The notes under the pieces: model-generated
What the model was told of the DNA's origin: nothing
Databases searched by the model: none
Seen by the model: only the letters and a program-made list of their open reading frames with translations
NCBI GenBank assembly: GCA_021780695.1
Contig: JAJXYD010000040.1
Span: 177,385-241,384 of the forward strand
Direction: 5' to 3'
DNA: 64,000 nt
Source: Deltaproteobacteria bacterium
GTDB lineage: Bacteria > Desulfobacterota > Syntrophobacteria > Syntrophobacterales > Syntrophobacteraceae
Position numbers and translations under genes: made by a program
Shown: one piece after another, positions 28,313-36,819 of the stretch
Numbering within the stretch: position 1 is the stretch's first letter
How the letters are laid out: the number at the start of each line of letters is the position of its first letter

Positions 28313-29017
28313 TTAACGGTCTCCACTGTATCGTTGTTCCTTCCACGGATCGGCGGAATTGCTGTAGCCTCGTCTTTCCCAGTAGCCCGGTTCATCCTCG
28401 GAGGCGACTTTGATCGCCTCCAGCCACTTGGCGCTTTTGTAGAAGTATAGATCGGGGATCACCACCCGAACGGGGGCTCCCAACTCCTTGGGAAGTCTCT
28501 CACCATAGAAGCTGTGGGCCAGGATCGAGTCCTTTTGTTTTGCAACCGCCATGGGCACATTGCTCGTGTATCCCGCAGCCGCCTGGAAGATCACAAACGC
28601 CCCGTTTTCCCGAGGCCTTACCCTCTCCAGTATCGTCTCCAGACAAACGCCGCTCCATTGGGAATCCAGTAGGCTCCAGCCCGTTACACAGTGAATGTCG
28701 CAGGTGATGTCCACCTGGGCAAGGCTTAACAGGTCCTGGAAGGAAAAAATCGTCGGTTTTTCCACCTCTCCGTGGACCCGCATGCTCCAGTTGGCAACAG
28801 TTGCCGTCCCAGGCTTACCCCCCATGTACTCGATCCTTTGAACCGCTACCTGCCCCGGAGGAAGACGGGGCCTGCCGTCGGCTCTTTCCCCGGCTGCCGG
28901 ACCGCTTTGCTCGGCCTTGGACAACCGGGTGAAAACACCGGGTAAGCCGATGTTTATAAGGGCGCCCCCCGTTGCGGCCAATAAGGTTCGCCTGGAGATT
29001 TTAAGATCCTTTCCCAT
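28313..29017 (-). CDS. Tat-exported molybdopterin-dependent oxidoreductase (sulfite oxidase fold, YedY-like)
   Basis: 234 residues. The N-terminus KISRRTLLAATGGAL is a twin-arginine signal (Arg9-Arg10), so the enzyme is exported folded. The core has DIHCVTGW with Cys110, the expected molybdenum ligand, and LRVR/VIPDLYFYKSAKWL near the end, typical of the YedY/MsrP branch of the sulfite oxidase fold. It is shorter than E. coli MsrP and lacks a C-terminal dimer domain. The substrate (sulfite, methionine sulfoxide or other) is not determined. It is divergent from a membrane cytochrome c gene that could exchange electrons with it. Confidence 0.85.
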   Translation of the reverse strand: MGKDLKISRRTLLAATGGALINIGLPGVFTRLSKAEQSGPAAGERADGRPRLPPGQVAVQRIEYMGGKPGTATVANWSMRVHGEVEKPTIFSFQDLLSLAQVDITCDIHCVTGWSLLDSQWSGVCLETILERVRPRENGAFVIFQAAAGYTSNVPMAVAKQKDSILAHSFYGERLPKELGAPVRVVIPDLYFYKSAKWLEAIKVASEDEPGYWERRGYSNSADPWKEQRYSGDR

Positions 29018-29072
29018 GGCTTCTCCCCTTCGTTTTTTGGGAAAAATGAAACCCCCACCCTCTTAGGCATAG

Positions 29073-29100
29073 TTTATACGTGTTTATTTCAGTATGTTAA
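29073..29100 (-). promoter_or_regulatory. Promoter for the molybdoenzyme gene
   Basis: Minus-strand TTAACA (29100-29095), 16-base spacer, TATAAA (29078-29073); five of six consensus bases in each hexamer. Confidence 0.5.
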
Positions 29101-29262
29101 TCAATATCGCTCGAGTGGTAAACTGCTCCTGTCACCGCCTTTTTCAATCGGTGGAGGCTGCAACCGTTAGGAAGCACCTTCTGTTAATTTGAAGTTTAAT
29201 TGTGTTTACACCGTTGCTCCCATGCGCCTGCGGAAATTGCCGGGGACAAAAAGCGGCAAACA

Positions 29263-29291
29263 TTGTCAACGGACCAATCCGCCCTTATAAG
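29263..29291 (+). promoter_or_regulatory. Promoter for the cytochrome c membrane protein gene
   Basis: TTGTCA (29263-29268), 17-base spacer, TATAAG (29286-29291); five of six consensus bases in each hexamer. The start would be near 29298, 54 bases before ATG 29352. Confidence 0.6.
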
Positions 29292-29351
29292 TATGGGGAT
29301 TTTTAATGCGGGTCTTCGTAGGGACTTTTTTCCTAGAAAGGGGCGGCAATT

Positions 29352-30035
29352 ATGTTAGACGGTTTTTACCATGCGTTGGAGGCCATCGGCTACACTCACC
29401 CTATCCATCCCACACAGGTCAATATGCCCATAGGGCTTGTGGTTGGAGCGCTCGTACTCGCTTTGGCCGCCGTTTTGTCAAAGAAGGCCCATCTGGCGGT
29501 TTCCGCACGCCACGTGGTGATCGTAGCCTTCTTTTTTCTTATCGTTACGGCCGGCGCCGGGCTGATGGATTGGCTGCACTTCTACTCGGGCGTTTGGCTT
29601 TTTCCCATCAAGGTAAAAGTCGTTCTGGCCGTCTTTCTTTTCTTCCTCCTGGGCGCGGCCGTACTTGCCGGAGGAAGGCTGGAACCGACGTCTCCCGTTC
29701 TCATCTCCCTCTATGTTTTGAGCTTTCTTACCGTAGTCGCGCTGGGTTATTTCGGCGCCAACCTTGTTTTCGGGGGAAGAACCCCGCCTCTGCCCCAGCA
29801 ATATCATGCGGGGGAAACCGTCTACCGGATGAACTGCTGTGGATGCCATCCGTATGGGGGAAACGCCATTAAGCCCAGGAAAGCCGTGCTTGGTTCGGAT
29901 AAATTAGACAATTTTCCAAAATTTGTCGGTTGGCTTCGCGACCCGCGCGCCCCCATGCCCCCGTTTCCACCTGAAAGGATTTCCGATGCGCAAGCCAGGC
30001 AGTTATATCAGTATGTAAAAAACCTTCACGACTGA
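29352..30035 (+). CDS. Membrane protein (DUF2231-like) with C-terminal monohaem cytochrome c
   Basis: 227 residues, ATG 29352 behind AAAGGGGCGG. Four membrane segments (about 27-44, 55-73, 84-106, 117-140) have conserved-looking histidines (His16, His19, His54, His76), as in DUF2231-type membrane domains that may bind haem b. A periplasmic domain follows with CCGCH (Cys162, Cys165, His166) binding haem c and a possible axial Met in APMPPFPPE. The architecture suggests electron transfer between the quinone pool and a periplasmic partner, most simply the divergent molybdoenzyme. That pairing is inference from position. A strong hairpin follows at 30055-30078. Confidence 0.78.
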   Translation: MLDGFYHALEAIGYTHPIHPTQVNMPIGLVVGALVLALAAVLSKKAHLAVSARHVVIVAFFFLIVTAGAGLMDWLHFYSGVWLFPIKVKVVLAVFLFFLLGAAVLAGGRLEPTSPVLISLYVLSFLTVVALGYFGANLVFGGRTPPLPQQYHAGETVYRMNCCGCHPYGGNAIKPRKAVLGSDKLDNFPKFVGWLRDPRAPMPPFPPERISDAQARQLYQYVKNLHD

Positions 30036-30054
30036 TGCAAAATATCCACCCACA

Positions 30055-30078
30055 GCGCCGGCCCTGTTTGGCCGGCGC
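30055..30078 (+). terminator. Hairpin after the cytochrome gene
   Basis: GCGCCGGCC (30055-30063) pairs perfectly with GGCCGGCGC (30070-30078), loop CTGTTT. No U-tract follows. Confidence 0.5.
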
Positions 30079-30262
30079 AAGGCGATCGCCTTCTTGCTCC
30101 AGGCCCCCAAACTTTCCCTGAAGAAAAAAATCCTTGACTAAATGGTTAAGCGGCTGTACCAAAAAAACTGCCCTGTTGCCCACTCCTGTTTGTTTCGAAT
30201 GGACTTTGCTCGGTAACCGCATGCTCCACTGTGCGGTCTGAGCTTTTCTTTTTGGAGAGGCT

Positions 30263-30268
30263 ATGTAA
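30263..30268 (+). other. Start-stop codon pair (ATGTAA) behind a good ribosome site
   Basis: GGAGAGG at 30255-30260 is followed by ATG (30263) and at once TAA. It lies 50 bases upstream of the MarR start. It may be chance. Confidence 0.3.
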
Positions 30269-30318
30269 AAATTAACGGGGACTTTGACCGGTTTTTGCAA
30301 ACTTTGGCCATTTGGTGT

Positions 30319-30795
30319 ATGGAAACCAGGAAAGAATCTATAAAGGCCGCGATACATCAGGTTATGCGGATTGCCGGAAAGTATGCGCGCATCGAACGAA
30401 TGCCGATCCCGGTCGATCTGAATGTGGTGGTCTCAACCGCTGAGGTCCATACGATTGAGGCCATAGGGGAAAACGATCGGATGCGGGGCATCGATGTCGC
30501 CGCCTATTTTGGTATAAGCAAGAGCGCAGCCTCCCAGATGGTCTCCCGATTGATCGCAAAGGGCTTTCTGCAAAAAAAGCGTTCCCCTTCCAACAATAAG
30601 GAATTCAGGTTAACTCTTACCGAGTTGGGATGGAGGGCTTTTGAGGCTCACGATAAGCTTCACGGCAAGGATATGACAGACCTGGTAACTCGGTTGAGCG
30701 CCTTTTCGCCCTCTCAGATCGAGACGGTGACGCTCTTTTTGGATGCTATCGGTCATGTTATGGATGAACGGCTGTCGGAACAGGGGAAAGAATAA
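30319..30795 (+). CDS. MarR-family transcriptional regulator
   Basis: 158 residues from ATG 30319 (weak GGTG upstream; in-frame start at 30295 also possible). The winged-helix core is clear: TAEVHTIEAIGE, then DVAAYFGISKSAASQMVSRLIAKGFL (recognition helix) and RLTLTELGWRAF (wing). MarR proteins are dimeric repressors that usually respond to small phenolic or redox signals. Direct repeats ACTTTGACC/ACTTTGGCC 21 bp apart (about 30280-30310) lie just before the start and could be an autoregulatory site. The next gene on this strand is metK, 156 bases on; no functional link is evident. Confidence 0.85.
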   Translation: METRKESIKAAIHQVMRIAGKYARIERMPIPVDLNVVVSTAEVHTIEAIGENDRMRGIDVAAYFGISKSAASQMVSRLIAKGFLQKKRSPSNNKEFRLTLTELGWRAFEAHDKLHGKDMTDLVTRLSAFSPSQIETVTLFLDAIGHVMDERLSEQGKE

Positions 30796-30951
30796 ATGTA
30801 CTTTCCACCGTTTCCGACGTTATGAATGTAAACCGATGCTGCCCCAACCCTGCATGGATTCCACAGGGCAGACGGCAAACGCAGGCGGGCGACCGCATTG
30901 TGGACTTAGCTGCAACATAATTGAAACCAATCCTCAGGGGGACCTTGGAAG

Positions 30952-32151
30952 ATGAGTAAAATCTATGCAGACCACGTGTTTACTTCTGAATCGGTAGGCA
31001 GTGGGCATCCGGATAAAATTTGCGACCAGATTTCCGATGCCGTGCTGGATGCGTGCCTTGCTGTCGATTCTTCGAGCCGGGTAGCTTGTGAAACCATGGT
31101 GGGTCACAATCTTGTGGTAAATGTCGGAGAAATCACCTGCAGCGGCTGGGACGCCATTAATACCGAAGCCATTGCGCGTTCGGTGGTCCGCGATATTGGT
31201 TACAATAAGCCGGAGCTCAAATTCTGGCACGACTCCTTCGAGTATATAAGCCGGGTTCACGGCCAGTCGCCCGATATAAGCCAGGGGGTTACCGCCGGCC
31301 AGGGTCTCTACCGGGAACAGGGCGCCGGAGATCAGGGGATGATGTTCGGCTATGCCACAAATGAAACTCCCGAGTTTATGCCCGCGCCCGTGGCCTTTAG
31401 CCATCGCCTTCTCTTCGAGTTGGAGAGGCGCCGCAAGACCGGGGCGATAGCCTATCTTAGACCCGATGCCAAATCCCAGGTTTCCGTGCGCTATGTTAAG
31501 GGAAAACCAAGGCGCATAACAAACATTGTCATTAGCCACCAGACCGCCGATGTTGCTCTCGAACAAATTCGCAAGGACTTGATCGAGGTTGCCAGGGAGG
31601 TCCTTGACCCCACGGGAATGCTGGACAGGGATACCGAGTTTTTTATAAATCCGACCGGTTCCTTTGTGCTGGGAGGCCCTTATGCGGATGCCGGCGTTAC
31701 GGGGCGAAAAATCATAGTGGACACCTACGGGGGCGTTGGAAGCCACGGTGGCGGAGCGTTTTCGGGTAAGGACCCCTCCAAGGTCGATCGCAGCGCGGCC
31801 TACTATGCCCGCTACGCAGCCAAGAATATCGTCGCCGCCGGTCTTGCCGAAAAATGTGAAATCCAGGTCGCCTATGCAATCGGGGTTGCCAGGCCGGTAA
31901 GCATAAATGTGGATACATACGGCACGGGAACCGTGAGCGAAAAGGAATTGCAGGAGATACTGGAAAAAAGCGGCCTCTTCGATTTTCGGCCCGCAGCCTT
32001 GATCCGCTCCTTAAAGCTTCTAACCCCCTCCGGCTGGTCCTACCGGCAAAGCGCGGCTTACGGCCATTTCGGCCGCGCAGGGTTTCCGTGGGAAAATACC
32101 GACAAGGCCGTGGAGCTGCAAAGGGTTGCCGGTATAAGAGAAGTCGCGTAA
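30952..32151 (+). CDS. metK: S-adenosylmethionine synthetase
   Basis: 399 residues. [35 protein letters not shown] and [19 protein letters not shown] are the three MetK signatures for ATP and methionine binding. It makes SAM from ATP and methionine in the cytosol. It is the first gene of a probable operon with ahcY (20-base gap) and a DUF3786 gene. The 156 bases upstream contain short hairpins, e.g. GCGG-GCGA-CCGC, but no SAM or SAH riboswitch consensus that I can recognise. GGAAG precedes the ATG closely. Confidence 0.98.
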   Translation: MSKIYADHVFTSESVGSGHPDKICDQISDAVLDACLAVDSSSRVACETMVGHNLVVNVGEITCSGWDAINTEAIARSVVRDIGYNKPELKFWHDSFEYISRVHGQSPDISQGVTAGQGLYREQGAGDQGMMFGYATNETPEFMPAPVAFSHRLLFELERRRKTGAIAYLRPDAKSQVSVRYVKGKPRRITNIVISHQTADVALEQIRKDLIEVAREVLDPTGMLDRDTEFFINPTGSFVLGGPYADAGVTGRKIIVDTYGGVGSHGGGAFSGKDPSKVDRSAAYYARYAAKNIVAAGLAEKCEIQVAYAIGVARPVSINVDTYGTGTVSEKELQEILEKSGLFDFRPAALIRSLKLLTPSGWSYRQSAAYGHFGRAGFPWENTDKAVELQRVAGIREVA

Positions 32152-32171
32152 CCGATGATCAGGAGAATTCA

Positions 32172-33608
32172 ATGAGTACCAATGCAGTAAAAAAGGTGGA
32201 GATGGATAACAAAGCCGATTTCAAAGTCAAGGACCTGGGCCTTGCCGGTTTCGGACGCTCTGAAATAGAGATGGCCGAACACGAGATGCCCGGCCTTATG
32301 GCTACCCGCGAAAAATATGGTCCGGCACGCCCCCTGGCCGGAGCCCGGATTGCCGGAAGTCTGCACATGACCATTCAGACCGCCGTTTTGATAGAGACCC
32401 TAAAAGCCCTGGGGGCCGATGTCAGGTGGGCTTCCTGCAACATCTTCTCGACCCAGGACCACGCGGCCGCGGCGATCGCCCAAACCGGCACGCCCGTTTT
32501 CGCCTGGAAGGGCGAAAATCTGGAAGAATACTGGTGGTGTACCAAGAAGGCCCTTACCTGGCCCGACGGCGGCGGTCCCAATCTGATTGTAGACGATGGG
32601 GGAGATGCGACCCTTATTATCCATAAGGGCTATGAAGCCGAAGAAAACCCGTCTTTGCTTGACGAACCCACTGATAACAAGGAACTCCAGATTGTAAACG
32701 CTCTATTAAAGCGTACCCTGCAGGAGGAGCCCCGGTTTTGGCACCGTTTGGTGAGCCAATGGCGGGGCGTTTCCGAAGAAACCACAACCGGCGTCCATCG
32801 CCTCTACCAGATGGCCCTGGAAGGAAAGCTCCTGGTTCCGGCCATAAACGTAAACGATTCGGTTACCAAGAGCAAATTCGATAACATCTACGGCTGCAGG
32901 GAGTCTTTGGTAGACGGTATAAAGCGGGCCACCGACGTGATGGTGGCGGGCAAAACCGCTGTCGTATGCGGCTTTGGCGATGTCGGCAAGGGGTCGGCCC
33001 AGGCTCTTTCGGCCCATAAGGCCCAGGTGATCATAACCGAAATCGATCCCATCTGCGCCCTGCAGGCCCTCATGGCAGGCTACAAAGTAATGACGGTCGA
33101 AGACGCGCTGCCTCTGGCCGATATCTTTGTCACGGCTACGGGCAACCGGGACGTCATTACGGCCGAGCACATGAGCCATATGAAGGACCAGGCGATCGTT
33201 TGCAATATCGGCCACTTCGATAACGAAATCCAGGTCGACAAGCTCAATACTACCCCCGGGGTCAAGAAAATCAACATCAAGCCCCAACTGGACAAATATC
33301 TTTTTCCCGACGGCCACAGCGTCTATATCCTTGCGGAAGGCCGCCTCGTAAACCTTGGCTGCGCCACCGGCCACCCAAGCTTCGTCATGTCCAACTCTTT
33401 TACCAACCAGACTCTGGCCCAGATAGATCTTTGGACCAATAAACGGGAGATCGGGGTCTACTGCCTGCCCAAGGAACTCGATGAGGAAGTGGCACGGCTT
33501 CATCTCAAAAAACTTGGAGCAAGACTTACTACGCTTAAACCCGAACAGGCCGCCTACATCGGTGTGCCCGTTCAGGGCCCCTTTAAGAGGGATCAGTACA
33601 GATATTGA
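32172..33608 (+). CDS. ahcY: S-adenosylhomocysteine hydrolase
   Basis: 478 residues from ATG 32172, with AGGAG at 32161-32165; a longer reading overlaps metK and lacks a site. [26 protein letters not shown], the NAD loop [13 protein letters not shown] and the C-terminal PFKRDQYRY are diagnostic. It splits SAH into adenosine and homocysteine, removing product inhibition of methyltransferases and closing the methyl cycle begun by metK. The long form with the 40-residue insertion is the proteobacterial type. Confidence 0.98.
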   Translation: MSTNAVKKVEMDNKADFKVKDLGLAGFGRSEIEMAEHEMPGLMATREKYGPARPLAGARIAGSLHMTIQTAVLIETLKALGADVRWASCNIFSTQDHAAAAIAQTGTPVFAWKGENLEEYWWCTKKALTWPDGGGPNLIVDDGGDATLIIHKGYEAEENPSLLDEPTDNKELQIVNALLKRTLQEEPRFWHRLVSQWRGVSEETTTGVHRLYQMALEGKLLVPAINVNDSVTKSKFDNIYGCRESLVDGIKRATDVMVAGKTAVVCGFGDVGKGSAQALSAHKAQVIITEIDPICALQALMAGYKVMTVEDALPLADIFVTATGNRDVITAEHMSHMKDQAIVCNIGHFDNEIQVDKLNTTPGVKKINIKPQLDKYLFPDGHSVYILAEGRLVNLGCATGHPSFVMSNSFTNQTLAQIDLWTNKREIGVYCLPKELDEEVARLHLKKLGARLTTLKPEQAAYIGVPVQGPFKRDQYRY

Positions 33609-33632
33609 TAGCCGCTTTTAAGAGGTAGATAT

Positions 33633-34439
33633 ATGTCTGCGCTAAATCATTTGGAAATCTATAAGCTTTTGCCTAAGACCAACTGCCGGCAATGCGGCGC
33701 ATTGACATGCCTGGCTTTTGCCGCGGCACTCATGCGCGGGGACAAGACTCCGAAAGATTGCCCTCACCTGGACCCGGCTGTAATAGAGAAGCTAAGTCAG
33801 GGCCGCGAACCGGATGGCTCCGCTAGAGGCGAGGGCGAGCAGGAACTGGATGGCTTGCGCAGCCGCATAGCCGACGCCGATCGGGCTCTTCTGGCCGATC
33901 GGCTCGGCGCCCGATTCGATGGCGCCAGGCTGGCCGTAAGATGTCTTGGCAAGGATTTTTTTATCGATTCAAACGGCAATATGACTTCGCAGTGTCATAA
34001 TAACCGTTGGGTGGAGGTTCCCCTGCTGAACTACCTCGCCTGCGGCGCCGGCCTCGATCCGGTGGGCAAATGGGTCCCTTTCAGGGAATTAAAAGAGGGT
34101 GCCGACCGGGCCGCGCTTTTTGCCCAAAGGTGCGAGAAGCCTCTAAAAGAGCTTGTGGATAAACACACCGATCTCTTTGAGCTGATCGTGGATATTTTCG
34201 ATGGAAAGCCGTCCCCGGGCAGTTTCGACTCGGATATCTCCGTAGTGGTCCATCCCCTGCCCAAACTGCCTATGCTCATCAGCTACTGGAAAAAGGAAGC
34301 CGATCTGGATTCTTCCCTGAGCCTGTTTTTCGATGCCTCGGCAAACGAAAACCTGCCCATCGGGGCCTTATATATCCTTGCTGTCGGACTGCTCACAATG
34401 TTTGAAAAGATCGTCCTCACCCATGGTAAGGGAATTTAA
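33633..34439 (+). CDS. DUF3786 protein with N-terminal 4Fe-4S motif
   Basis: 268 residues. The N-terminus LPKTNCRQCGALTCLAFAAALMRG followed by CPHL about 15 residues on is the CxxCx4C...C iron-sulfur motif seen in corrinoid/iron-sulfur proteins (CdhD/AcsC-like) and their activators. The rest matches the pattern of DUF3786, found in anaerobes. It lies 24 bases after ahcY with an AGAGG site, so it is probably co-transcribed with the SAM-cycle genes. That placement suggests a role around methyl or corrinoid metabolism, but the domain has no assigned activity. Confidence 0.8.
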   Translation: MSALNHLEIYKLLPKTNCRQCGALTCLAFAAALMRGDKTPKDCPHLDPAVIEKLSQGREPDGSARGEGEQELDGLRSRIADADRALLADRLGARFDGARLAVRCLGKDFFIDSNGNMTSQCHNNRWVEVPLLNYLACGAGLDPVGKWVPFRELKEGADRAALFAQRCEKPLKELVDKHTDLFELIVDIFDGKPSPGSFDSDISVVVHPLPKLPMLISYWKKEADLDSSLSLFFDASANENLPIGALYILAVGLLTMFEKIVLTHGKGI

Positions 34440-34655
34440 ACGGGTTTTCTTTCTTAGTGCCGGGTAAAGATGACAAGGGAGCGGAAAAAGGAACTGGCAA
34501 AGGTAATTGTCTCAGGACCGGAGGGGGCTTTGAGCCTTCGGTGACACCCCGTTTCTTACTTCCGTCAAACTATTGAAAATTTCTCTTTTCTTTCGCGCCT
34601 TCGCGTCTTCGCGTGCGAAAATCCCTTCCAAGACAACTCCCCTTTGGAGCAAACG

Positions 34656-35705
34656 ATGAACTATCCCGTTTTCGACCAGATAGTGGACTCTCTTTCGGAT
34701 GCTTTGATTACGGTTGATCGGAACAAAAAAATCGTGATCTGGAACAAGATGGCCGAGACCCTGTTTGGCTATGACAAGGTGCAGATTGAAGCAGCGGGCC
34801 TTGAGGCGATCATACCCGAGCCCTATCGTAAAAGACACCGGGAGGGCTACGAAGCTTTTTTGACTACAATCGACACACGCATCTCCTACCTCTCCGAGCC
34901 CCATGAATTCGAGGGAATGCGAAAAAACGGGGAAATCTTTCCCATTGAACTCACCCATTCGCTTGTTAAATTAGACGATGGGCAGTTCTTTATTACCGCC
35001 ATCGTCCGGGATATCGGGTTGCGCAAGCGCTACGAGGTGATGCGGGAAAGGTTTGAGCGCATCACCTACCACGATCTCAAAAACAAGCTGGTTATCGTCT
35101 GCCTTGCCGCTCAGAGGCTCGCAAAGGACCTGGGGACGGCGGAAAAATCCCGGGCTGCCACCTATACCGATATAATCGTAAGTGAGTCCAAGGGGCTCAT
35201 CGACCTGCTCGACTCCACCAAGGAACTCCTTCTTTTGGAAACGGGGGAATACAAAAGAAAGGATGAGACGATCGGGCTGAGCGGGCTCTTAGGTCTTAAA
35301 GCCCAACAAATGCAGCCGTTTGCGGCGGCAAGGGGGGTGAAGGTTGTCTTTGACGACCGTGCCGATCCGGGTATTGCCGTTCAGGGCGACAGGCAGTTGT
35401 TTGAGCGTGCCGTCGAAAACCTTTTAAAAAACGCGATTGAAGCCGAAGAACCTTTTCATGCGGTTGAAATGAGCCTTCGGGAAGGCGAAAATAAAGTCCC
35501 CGTGATCGAGATCCATAACGGAGGAGAACCGATCCCCGAAGAGCTTCGCGATCTGATCTTTTCCGCCTATGTAACGCACGGGAAAAAAGAGGGGACGGGC
35601 CTTGGACTCTATGCCGCAAAGCTCATCTTCGAAACCATCCACGGATGGCGGCTTTCCTTTCGCTCCGGGCCTGAGGGCACAACGTTTACCCTGACATTGG
35701 GTTGA
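34656..35705 (+). CDS. Soluble PAS histidine kinase
   Basis: 349 residues from ATG 34656 with GGAG eight bases upstream. A PAS domain (about 8-125; ITVDRNKKIVIWNKMAE) precedes a short HisKA-like helix pair with YHDLKNKL (His139). The HATPase has ENLLKNAIEAEE, a divergent G1 (IHNGGEPIPEEL; Asp of the usual DxGxG is replaced by Asn) and GTGLGLYAAKLI. No membrane segment is seen. No regulator gene is next to it; the following asrABC operon has its own promoter, so linkage to sulfite reduction is unproven. Confidence 0.83.
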   Translation: MNYPVFDQIVDSLSDALITVDRNKKIVIWNKMAETLFGYDKVQIEAAGLEAIIPEPYRKRHREGYEAFLTTIDTRISYLSEPHEFEGMRKNGEIFPIELTHSLVKLDDGQFFITAIVRDIGLRKRYEVMRERFERITYHDLKNKLVIVCLAAQRLAKDLGTAEKSRAATYTDIIVSESKGLIDLLDSTKELLLLETGEYKRKDETIGLSGLLGLKAQQMQPFAAARGVKVVFDDRADPGIAVQGDRQLFERAVENLLKNAIEAEEPFHAVEMSLREGENKVPVIEIHNGGEPIPEELRDLIFSAYVTHGKKEGTGLGLYAAKLIFETIHGWRLSFRSGPEGTTFTLTLG

Positions 35706-35719
35706 TCTTGCGGCCCGGG

Positions 35720-35762
35720 TTGACCTAAGTCAAAGGCGTTGGAAACTAAATTAGTGTAAGAT
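35720..35762 (+). promoter_or_regulatory. Crp/Fnr-type operator and -10 element for asrABC
   Basis: Perfect palindrome TTGAC-CTAA-GTCAA at 35720-35733 and a -10-like TAAGAT at 35757-35762. With a start near 35769 the palindrome is centred near -42, the position used by class II Fnr-type activators; there is no good -35 hexamer, as expected for that class. Confidence 0.65.
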
Positions 35763-35809
35763 CGATCTCGTTAGCCAATGTATAAATTCAGGCTCGAAGG
35801 AGGCCGTAA

Positions 35810-36814
35810 ATGGGATACCAGTTGTCGAGGGAACAGTTCGACAGTTTCCTGGCTCGGCTACAGGAAGAATACCGGGTTTTTGGACCTGCGGTGGATGTTG
35901 ACGGGGGAGCCCTGGCGGATACGGACAGAATAACCTACAAGGAGGTTCGCTGCCTTGGGGACCTGGAGCTTAACCGGAAGAGCTACTTTTCTCCCAAGGA
36001 AATTTTCTATCCCGTAAGGGAGACCCTTTTTCGCTTTTGCCAGGGCGATACCACTGAGCCTCAAATCGATGGGAAGAAAACCGCCATTTTCCTCAGACCG
36101 TGTGATATCAACGGTATAGACCGGCTCGACGCCATTTTTCTTAAAAACGGTCCTCTGGAGGACTTCTACTATAAAAGGCGAAGAGACAAGGTGCGGTTTT
36201 TTCTGATCGAGTGCACAACCGGCTTTGACAGTTGCTTTTGCGTCTCCATGAACGCAAACAGAACCGAGCTGTTCGATGTGGCCTTGCGGTTTGGGGATGA
36301 AATCCTGGCGGATGTAAAAAGCCCCGAGTTCGAACCCTATTTTGCCGGGTTGGCTCAAAAGCCCTTCGAGGTGCGCTTTATCGAGAAAAACTCCAAGGAG
36401 GTGCGCTTGCCCGGGGTAGCCGACATAACCCCGGATCTTTTTGAGCACGAACTCTGGAAAGAATACTCCGCCCGCTGCATCGCTTGCGGAAGGTGCAACA
36501 CGTCCTGCATTACATGTTCCTGTTTTACGATGCAGGACGTTTCCCTGGGAGCCGAAAACCAAATGGGCGAGCGAAGGAGAATCTGGGCCGGATGCCACGT
36601 TAACGGCTTTGCCGATATAGCCGGCGGTCATGGGTATCGCCAACAAAAGGGCGACCGGATGCGGTTTAAAACGATGCATAAAATCTATGACTATTACCTC
36701 CGGTTTGGAAAGCACCAGTGCGTGGGATGTGGAAGATGCGATGACGTCTGTCCGCAATACATCTCTTTTGCCGGATGCATCAATAAAGTGTCCGATGTTG
36801 CCGCGGAGCGCTAA
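35810..36814 (+). CDS. asrA: Anaerobic sulfite reductase subunit A
   Basis: 334 residues, ATG 35810 behind AAGGAGG. The C-terminal third has two ferredoxin-like clusters, CIACGRCNTSC and CVGCGRCDDVCP, and the family-typical CxxCSCFTMQDV stretch. AsrA passes electrons from AsrB to the sirohaem subunit AsrC in the NADH-dependent reduction of sulfite to sulfide. It is the first gene of asrABC. The enzyme is cytoplasmic. Confidence 0.95.
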   Translation: MGYQLSREQFDSFLARLQEEYRVFGPAVDVDGGALADTDRITYKEVRCLGDLELNRKSYFSPKEIFYPVRETLFRFCQGDTTEPQIDGKKTAIFLRPCDINGIDRLDAIFLKNGPLEDFYYKRRRDKVRFFLIECTTGFDSCFCVSMNANRTELFDVALRFGDEILADVKSPEFEPYFAGLAQKPFEVRFIEKNSKEVRLPGVADITPDLFEHELWKEYSARCIACGRCNTSCITCSCFTMQDVSLGAENQMGERRRIWAGCHVNGFADIAGGHGYRQQKGDRMRFKTMHKIYDYYLRFGKHQCVGCGRCDDVCPQYISFAGCINKVSDVAAER

Positions 36815-36819
36815 AAGAA

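Larger units (their letters stand above)
29018..29351. other. 334-bp divergent control region
   Basis: No gene seen. It holds a promoter pair, one for each flanking gene (29073-29100 minus; 29263-29291 plus). Between them are A/T-rich stretches at 29060-29110 and 29180-29205. Confidence 0.6.

Noticed and set aside
29306..29872. 188-residue plus-strand frame overlapping the cytochrome gene
   Set aside because: Out of frame with the haem c motif and membrane segments; the frame starting at 29352 is the coherent one.
30796..30951. SAM or SAH riboswitch before metK-ahcY
   Set aside because: Short hairpins exist (for example GCGG-GCGA-CCGC) but none of the known SAM-I, SAM-II or SAH consensus cores can be found.
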